Source: Cephalothrix spiralis (lineage: Eukaryota > Nemertea > Palaeonemertea > Archinemertea > Cephalotrichidae). From it: a stretch of 10,623 bases of DNA. Below, piece by piece: positions 1 through 8,400 of this stretch. Position numbers and translations under genes: made by a program. Where the stretch lies: assembly GCA_032353305.1 (NCBI GenBank), contig JAUCNG010398255.1:1-10623 (forward strand). The letters run 5' to 3'. A model generated the notes under the pieces. The model had not been told where the DNA came from. It saw nothing but the letters and a program-made list of their open reading frames with translations, and searched no databases. Position 1 is the stretch's first letter; every line of letters starts with the position of its first letter.

Positions 1-1010
1 CATTAATGGGATAGACATGTAGATAGCCCAAGGCCGTAATATCAGTACATGTACATGTAGTGACCAGTAATGCGTCTATGTTGATATTTATTATTAACGG
101 GATACTTTATTACTATTTATCAAAACTTAACTACATTATTCTAAAGAGACATTACGCTGACCTCTTTTGGTTTCCTAGCAAAAAAATTTAAATAATTGTG
201 TTTCAACTTACATTTGTGTATTCATTGTATCTTTTCTAATGCGCACATAATATTTTAAAAAATATGATTATAATTGTGAACGTTCAAGTCTATAGTCCTA
301 TAACTACTTATGGACTTCTTATGCGCCTCGTAAAATAACTGCATTGTATTGCACTCAAAACTTGTACAGTAATATTTATTATTACAAGAGCGCTGCATCC
401 ACAGTTTACTTCGATCAGTGAAATTCGAAACACGTGATCAAATCGCATTGCGAGCGACCAGTGCAATTAAAAACAAAATACCAATGTACATCGAAGCGAA
501 CTAAAGGTCATGTATGTCCTTATGGGATTGTTCTTATGGGGACATAAAAGGATTTCAATCATACCAATCCTAAACTGCATGCAGATTAGGAGACTATTGT
601 CTGTAGTCTATAATTTCATTCATCGTTGTGAATTGTTCATTCGTGCAATTTCAACCATGACTATTTTCAGTAAGCTGTGAAACGATTCTTAAAACATATA
701 TACATAATCAAATAACCAAATCTACGGAGTAATAGAATTCATTTGAAATTATTGTCATTTCTGAATAGTTGATAATATTTCAGTGCATTCAGCTACATGA
801 TGCAACCTAAAATCACTTAAATCTATTTAAAATTATCAATTATGCAGAGATCATATTTAGAAACATTGAACTGGTCATAATCTAAATGTTTCAAAAACAA
901 ATTGAGAAGTCATTTTATATTTTTCTCTTAGCTAGGAGGCATAACAGCAATACATGGTAAGAACATTTTGATGATTTGCACACATCACTTTGGTTTATTA
1001 CTGTACATGA

Positions 1011-1421
1011 AATTAATTAATAATAAATTAGTCGTTAGTTTTTAAATTGGTTATTAATTTTTTGATACTTTTTATTAATATTTATCATTATTTATTACAG
1101 TGTATCTTTGAATAATACAATTGAATAATTGTTTCTAAATAATATTACCTAAATGAACACCCAAAAATAGATTTTTAAATTTGTGAATAGAGAACATAAA
1201 TTCTTGTGATTAGACATAGAATCACAAGAATTTATGTTCTCTATTCACAAATTTAAAAATCTATTTTTGGGTGTTCATTTAGGTAATATTTATTTAGAAA
1301 CAATTATTCAATTGTATTATTCAAAGATACACTGTAATAAATAATGATAAATATTAATAAAAAGTATCAAAAAATTAATAACCAATTTAAAAACTAACGA
1401 CTAATTTATTATTAATTAATT
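1011..1421. repeat. Near-perfect inverted repeat, 200-bp arms with 10-bp spacer
   Basis: The left arm 1011-1210 is the reverse complement of the right arm 1221-1421, with a spacer of TAGACATAGA at 1211-1220. By eye I find one single-base indel, an extra A in the right arm within its AAATAAATATT context, and no other mismatch. The whole is strongly AT-rich and has no coding potential. The outer ends are AATTAATTAATAATAAATTA and its complement. This looks like a foldback or MITE-type transposon, or a recent palindromic duplication. The near-identity of the arms suggests it is young. I cannot see a certain target-site duplication because the flanks are TTAA-like already. Confidence 0.9.
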
Positions 1422-1612
1422 AATTTTGTGGCGGTTAAAGTTTGTTCGAGGGGCAAATCACTCTCATTTAAGTTGTAAAAAAGAAATATAAATAAAAAGA
1501 ATAATAAAAGTTAATCAAAAATACAGTACTCACAACGTGGCTAGATCTAGATAGCGCACTTTTTTGATGCCATTCTCCAAAACGAGGCCATGGTCATTTT
1601 TGGTGCCTTTGC

Positions 1613-1638
1613 TAAATCACGTGACTAAATCACCTGAC
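1613..1638 (+). repeat. 13-bp tandem repeat with E-box cores
   Basis: TAAATCACGTGAC is followed directly by TAAATCACCTGAC, with one mismatch. The first copy holds the palindrome CACGTG (1618-1623) and the second holds CACCTG, both E-box forms bound by bHLH factors. A second repeated word, AAAACGAGG(C/T)CATGG, lies on each side (about 1579-1593 and 1656-1670). It lies about 770 bp upstream of exon 1. A regulatory role is possible, but only the repeat itself is shown. Confidence 0.5.
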
Positions 1639-2355
1639 TTGAGATATTTACGCTCAAAACGAGGTCATGGCATGACAATTCGGAACATTTTGAAAGTTTT
1701 CTTAATAATAAATTTGCTTGTACAGTTATAAACCGAAGTGATTTGCCTATTTAATATAAAATTCTCCAAAATTAAAATTTTAGTTATAAAATCTAAGTTT
1801 ATTATATATCATGTTATTTGTTACCTCACCTTATCTTCCATATCCAAGTAAAAAAACTCAATTCAACGGATCTGGACGATTTAGAAAATGGCCACAGCGC
1901 TTCCGACGGCCCTCGTCAACTTGTATACAGCGTGTATCCAAAAACAAGTAATCCAACATTACAGATTAATGGCGTAAATAATTAGAATTCTGGAAAACAT
2001 TATGTAGCAAGTGCATCTAACTGCCTTTCTATTAATACCACTTAAAAGAAATTACCGTCACGCATGACTGAAAACGAGCCATTTGGAAAAGAGTCTATAA
2101 AAATCATATTTCTCCAAGTTTGCAAAAAAACTTTTATAACGTAAGTGACGGAAAATGATTTCCTTACCACGTAAAGAAAAAAAACCCGATCAAAATCCAT
2201 TCACTACTTCCGTCATAAAACTTTAATTTTCTACACCTACATGCTTACCGAAGAATGTCCTGTTTAAAGATTTGGAATAAAAGTAGTGAAGTGAAAAATT
2301 GAAAGATTTTTGCTTTAGACCTGAGATAATTTCAAGATCTTTCAACGATAGGAAA

Positions 2356-2363
2356 TATAAAAG
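2356..2363 (+). promoter_or_regulatory. TATA-like word upstream of exon 1
   Basis: TATAAAAG lies 39 bp upstream of the ATG at 2395. If it is a real TATA box, transcription would start near 2386-2390 and leave almost no 5' UTR. That competes with the reading of AG 2389-2390 as a splice acceptor. In AT-rich DNA such a word is common by chance. Confidence 0.15.
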
Positions 2364-2390
2364 TACTATGCAATTTTCTTATTTTCCTAG

Positions 2391-2492
2391 AAAAATGGGG
2401 CGGGTGAAATCAGCCTTGGTGAATTTCACCCAAAACACCACAATGCATGGAATTCGATTCATCACTGATAGTGCTGCACATTTTGTACAAAG
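2391..2492 (+). CDS. Exon 1 seen: cytoplasmic N-terminus with the His-Gly gating motif
   Basis: This exon encodes MGRVKSALVNFTQ, NTTMHG and IRFITDSAAHFVQ, plus two bases of an Arg codon completed by exon 2. The His-Gly pair (residues 18-19) just before TM1 is the family's gating motif. The left edge is a choice between two readings. A pyrimidine-rich acceptor ends at AG 2389-2390, with an ATG at 2395 in good context (A at -3, G at +4). Alternatively the frame stays open leftward to about 2290, with another in-frame ATG at 2368. If the acceptor is used, an upstream 5' exon exists that I cannot identify. The donor is AAG|GTAAC, and it is copied 17 bp downstream by a tandem duplication. Confidence 0.8.
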
Positions 2493-5400
2493 GTAACTAT
2501 GTCAAGAAGGTAACTATGTCAAGTATCGAAGGAGGTGACAAATTGTATCAAAATATAAAATGAAAAAGCCGTTTCTAGACCACGGTGTCAGTATTGCCGA
2601 TAAGTGGCACTGTGGGCTACAGGCATTAAACTTAATTTTAATCAAGTTCGATCATCAAATTCTAATGATTTTTCGTTATACTCAATGAGTTTTGATTAAC
2701 TTTTATTTATTTTAGATGTGCATGGATAACCATCATGTTAGGATGCACAGCATTTGTAGCGTACCAAATCAGCGATCGGGTTCAATATTATTTTACATGG
2801 CCAGTGACAGTTAGCTTGGAGATGTACTACAACACTTCGATGGCTTTCCCAGCAATTGTATTCTGTAACATGAACAACTTCAGGTAAGCCAGATAACTTT
2901 GCACTTGGGATATAATGATCTGATCAGTGCTGAATGACGTATATGTACGTACTTCATAATACCCTGGCAGAATTGGTATCCAAATGATCTGAAACCGAAC
3001 ACTATTTCGGTTTTTCTCACAAGAATTAAAACGGAGGCAAGGTTCGAAGCCACGACAATCTGCAAATTGTAATGGTCACTAATCAGCGCCCATGACCACT
3101 CGGCCATCTTGCGGTTCTTGCCGGCTTGATAGCTGATACTTAAACATCCATACAATATGCCACCTGCGCTTCTGTGATTCCCCACGTGTGACCTGTTAAC
3201 CAATCGAGTGCCACAACATTTGAAACCGCAGGTGCTTGTACAGAAACTAGCCGAGTCAACACCCGAACATGTAATAATGCACTGAATAACATGTTATCTT
3301 GTGCTATTACCGATATTTTTTCTCGCAGATCGATTTATCAACTGAAGCCCGGGTTCAACTGAAGTATCTGGTTAAGTAGTCTGGTCAATTTTTTGTAATT
3401 AATCCGCCAAAATAATTGAAATCATCCGCCGAATCAGTGAATTAATGCGCAAAAATCAATGAAATTATGTAATTTATATTGAGTTTATAAATTGGTTAAT
3501 ATGAAGACAGGACGACTCGGTATAAACAGGTCGACAAGTTGACAGGTCTCTAACCCAGTATCGTTTTTGTTTTTCCATGAATTTCGCACAGTGACTATAG
3601 GGCCTACACTTTGAAATTGATTGCGATAGATTTATTTCTCTCATCATGCAGATACATAATTGCCGTTTCAATATTAACGAACTTCGAAGTGATCAGAAAA
3701 ATATCAGGACCGTGTTCCATTTTTTTATTTTTCTTTCTTCCAATTGGGCCGTTAAAATGAAGTTCGATTACGATGACGTCATAATCTGAGTCGACCTGTC
3801 TACCAAACCCCAATAAACCGAATTACTCATTTGAAATTATTCATCAGATACTTCAGTCGAACTGTCGACCTCACCTTCAAGAACCGATTTACTCAATTAG
3901 TAAATCGTATCCTTACATTAGGAACTATTTAACTAGATACTACAGTTGACCCAGTAAATCATGGCTCTACAAATAGAGTGACGAAGAAATATGTTTACGC
4001 AGGGAGAAGCATTGCATGAATGTAGCTTGTTTTTAGTGTTTTCTTTTTGATTATGCATTATCAATTTATCTTTTAGGATTACGGAAGCATCACGCCTGGG
4101 CTACGTTCGGCTGCTGCAATCACTGTTTACGAACAAAACTGAGGAGGCCAGATTAGAGGCTCTACAGAAGTACAATGCTTCAAATTTGACAATGCAAGAC
4201 TTAATGTATCTAATGGGACATACTCCTAATGATACTGTTGTAAGGTGGGTTCCCAGATCTTCTCGGGGCTTGGGTCTAAAATGTGTTGATAAAATTTATC
4301 CTGGCACCGCTGGAGCGAGTTGCCCGATATTTGGAATGATTAGAGTTGAATATCGGGCAACTACATTGTAGCTCCAGCGGGACCATAAATATAATTGTGC
4401 ATATGACTTACTCATGCACACTGCACAGTAATGGCCTAGTAAAAACTGTTTCAATGTATTATCAACAGATAGAAATATGATATTGTTACTTCTTTTTTAC
4501 AGTTGCGTATACGACAAACAGAATTGTGGCCCAGAAAATTTCACTATGGGGATAACTGATCATGGTCTCTGCATGTTTTTTAACCGGAACCCGGGGAAAA
4601 GCTCGAAAGTATCTGAAGCGGGTAAGAATAAATTAGGGGCCATGCAGGTACCAAGCAAGAGAAGCTTGAATGATTTTTTGTAAACAATAAATCGGCCAAA
4701 CACTCTGCTCCGTAAACGTAAAATTGGCTAAAAAAAAGCCCGTAAAACGATAACAATGATAAACTTGATTTATAAAAACCGTTATCGGAAACGGACTAAA
4801 GTAAAACGTTAAACGCTTTTAAGGTTAAATGCCGTTATCGAAAACCGTACTATAGATAATTTTCCGTAAACGTTACAAGGCCTTAGTCGATTTTCGTCCT
4901 TGGGTATAAATCGCATAGGCCCTATATCTTACTCAAATATCATTTTACTTTAAAACTGTTGGCTTCTAGAGCGAAAACTGTCCCAGAACTCTATGATATG
5001 GATATATTGATATAAAAATGATATTCATTTTAGTAAAGAAGAGGCATGCATGATTCATTTTAGTGAAGAAGAGGCATGCATAATATGCACTCCTCTGGTT
5101 ACAGGCGTAGAATATCACATATATATTTGTGAACACGTATTAGATAATCCTATTCATATTCAAATTTAATTATTCCAGTTCTTGTTATTATTTGCATTTG
5201 TGAACCTTGGTTCAATGATAATTCATATATTAATTTTTTCTAGGAGCTACACATGGTCTTTCCGTAATAGTTAACATTCAGCAATATGAATACATGCTAG
5301 GAAGATACGGGTCAGCTGGATTACGATTTATGTTGTTTCCACCTAATAATGTCCCACGTGTTGGTGAACTTGGTGATGCCGTCGCCACGGGTGACCACAC

Positions 5401-8400
5401 ATTTGTTGGGATAAAATTTACGCAGGTACAGTACTTGCCCTACGACTAGATTGCGGCGCGCAAGTCATTTCGGGAGAGGAGACCAACCGGCGGAGCGCGT
5501 CTCAAATCTTCGATAGCGTCTTAAATCTTATATTTGTTACACTCCTCAGTAGTTGAGTCGAGTAGAGATCAGTATACATGTATATGAATATCAGCACAAA
5601 ACAAAAAAGGATTAAATTAAAATAGGTTTTTTAAATCAAAATATCATAACCCACAACACCTATGCGAAAGCTTTTTCGATATTGAATTGTCTTATATTTT
5701 TTCTACGAGCCCACGGATCGTGTTTTTGGCAATTAAAATCGAATAAGCATTAATTAATAGATCTTAATAAGATGAACAATTTTCTATTTCTTAGACGATT
5801 AACCTTCCACCAAAACGAGGACTCTGTTCAAATGCGATCCAACTTGTTACGCAAGATCATTATACTGAACTAACATGCCGAGATGAATGCATTGCGAAGA
5901 CGGTCATTGAAAAATGCAAGTGCCGAGTTCCCCATCTGCCTCATATGCCAGGTAGGTCTAAATCTTTTCTTTCTTTCTGACTGCATGTTTGGTGCATGTT
6001 TGGTTTGGATTTATCGACGAGGATCTTTTAACGAAACATCACTATCATAATGACACTTCACTAACTGATTAGAGGCTAATTAGTCAGTACGTTTGTTGAT
6101 AAACTTCTTGGCGCAGTTCTTCCGGGTCTGGGTTTTAGGACTTTAAGACCTCGGGCACGGTTTGTTTCCGAAATGATGATCCCGGTCCTGGTTTTAGACC
6201 CTCCCCCCGTGTACACCATCCTTTAGCCTGAACCAGATATGAAGCATGAAATATGAGCTGATGAGAAAATTCCACAAGGAGGATCATTCACTTGTTATGA
6301 CATACATGTATACGAGTCTAACTGTACTCTAAATTTCTGATATTTTGATTCCGTTTCATTTCAGGAGCCGATAATAACTGTACATTGTCGGAGACGTACG
6401 GGTGTGTGGACCCAGTATTAGGTACGCATATAGATCAATATATATTCTGACCCCATCTCGACACGCCTCGCTTTGTTAATTCTATCGGAATGAAAATGAA
6501 TTTAGATGAGGGAATCGAAATGGGCCGACCTCTTCGGTACGCAAAAGTACGGTACGCAAACCTATATATACTATAGGCCCTACAGTTATTTGATATTTGA
6601 TGGTAAATTTAAAAGTTATTCACCGACTCGAAGGGTTTTGAAGATGATAGAATTTAACAACTAGAATAGATTTTGTTTCTTACGACGTTTATGTTTTGAT
6701 TAGAATCCATATGTTTCGCTTATGATATACATGTAGCTTATAGTTTTTAGTCCAACTATACAGATATAGGGTTACTTCTCATGCGACGATACACGGATTT
6801 ATCCGTACACAAGCACCAAAATGTTAACTGATGATTATTTATTTTATAGCGAGTGTTCAAGAAAACAAAACATGTAATATATGCCCAATATCATGTCATA
6901 GTTCGGTTTATACGCCAACGTTTTCATATTCTACGACATCCGATCTTGACGTTGAGAGAATGAAGCTCATCTTGGACGTTCCAAAGTTGACAAAAGAGTT
7001 TGGGAATGCCAGAGATGTTAGATATGCAGTAGAACCCAGTCTTCTGGAAACCGATGAGAAAATGATTACCCGCACTATGGGTATTACGAACAACTTAGGT
7101 AGGTTTTACTAAAAATTTATATTTATGTCTCTGCAAAACGTTTTCACCTTTTGTAATTATTTCTTGAATTATTTATTATGTAAAAATATAAAACGTGTTT
7201 CTTTCACATATATATTTTGAATCTTTGATGGAATAAAAAAAAATTTGTTGCAGATGACGTCATAACTAAGGCTCTGCCAGAGGCATTGGAAGAACAAATC
7301 CAAACTTTGACCAACTTGAGTAAGACTATGAAAGATCGTATTGGGAAAAAGGCATGGTTGAATAGATTCCAAAGATATCTATGTGAAAAATCGTTTTTCA
7401 GAGGGTTTCTCATTAATGATGAACGATATTTTTCTCAAGTCAGTCCCGATTTTGTGATGTTTGCAAATAAATTTGAAACTACTTTAAACAAGTTGCAGTC
7501 TGATGATGTGATCCCATCGCAAAAGGAAATCTTTTACACTGAACTAATGTTTGAAATTGATCTAAGGCTAAACTCCAGTGAAAAAGCCCTTGAGCAAGAA
7601 ACCTTTGTCTACCAGAAATATGTTAATGCAAGTATAATATTGAAGTACAGCTACAGTAGTACCACAACACCTGAAGATTGTGCCATGGCAGTACCGAAGT
7701 ACTTGATAGCAAAGTACCCTACAGCAAGTAATTCTAGATGGTACACTCGTTCAGTTAGTTATCTGACAGGATTACAGAAAGACTATGTTGAAATGAAGGC
7801 ATATCTTACAGGTGCTTATACTAATACGACAGCAAATGCTACAAGATCTAGTGATAAAGTACTGTCTGGATTCATATATCATGCTAAGTACTTTTTGGGT
7901 ACTCTCTACAACATGAAAACATCAGTTTATAATAAACCAATGGAAATAATGAAAGAAAGAATCGATCAGTTTGTTGGATATGAACAAATTCTGGATAACA
8001 TTTTTCAAAATATGTTCATCAGTCTAAAGAATATGCAGTTTACATTGAATCGCATCCAAACTGGTGAATGGGCGGATATAAAAAGCGCACTCGGCCTCTC
8101 TGAAGCATATACGACCAACCAAACAATCGGAAAGACAATGATCGCCAAAGCATTGACCACACCAAGGTAAGCCCCTTCTTATTTATATGAAGTGTATGAA
8201 CAATTATATTGTTACCGCTTTTTCCAGGTCAACAACAAATTTATTCCAGTTTTTTCAGGTTTTTGCCAATTTTTTCCTCCTCTGTTTTTTTACCATTTTT
8301 AGGGTTTTAATCATATTTTTCGACCATAATCACTACTTATATAAGCTTCAAGCAATCTAAAAAATAAAATTTAGTAGCAAAACAGAACTAAATGGCAAAA

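Larger units (their letters stand above)
1..2390. other. 5' flank or upstream intron, no exon recognised
   Basis: About 2.4 kb of AT-rich DNA lies upstream of the first coding exon seen. I find no open frame with family motifs and no convincing coding stretch on either strand. It holds TACATG-rich stretches near 45-60, the long inverted repeat at 1011-1421, and a 13-bp tandem repeat with a CACGTG core near 1613-1638. There are TATA-like words at 2096 and 2356. A non-coding first exon could be hidden here, because exon 1 is preceded by a good acceptor. Confidence 0.6.
2884..4076 (+). other. Intron 2 (1193 bp), rich in repeats
   Basis: This is the largest intron seen, between the FR motif exon and exon 3. 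It holds a hairpin at about 2991-3015 (GAAACCGAA / TTTCGGTTTTT) and a minus-strand tRNA-derived SINE-like segment. It also holds a degenerate triplicate of about 22 bp at 3400-3464 and inverted repeats at 3353-3370 and 3845-3862. The palindrome GATTTACT/AGTAAATC lies at 3886-3906. I find no exon in it. Confidence 0.75.

Noticed and set aside
2880-3203. 107-codon minus-strand open frame
   Set aside because: It runs through the tRNA-like SINE segment and has no protein motif; the tRNA-like boxes explain the sequence better.
3101-3240. Working tRNA gene
   Set aside because: The A box is good but the acceptor stem does not pair and the T arm is altered, so it is a SINE or pseudo-tRNA.
7255-7262. 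CRE palindrome TGACGTCA, also at 3774-3781
   Set aside because: One copy is coding sequence at the start of exon 9 and the other lies in an intronic repeat. An 8-base word twice in 10 kb is not evidence of regulation.
7286-8170. 294-codon open frame as an independent gene
   Set aside because: It starts with TTG, not ATG, and its frame joins exactly to exon 8 through acceptor 7253 and to exon 10 through donor 8167, so it is the inside of exon 9.
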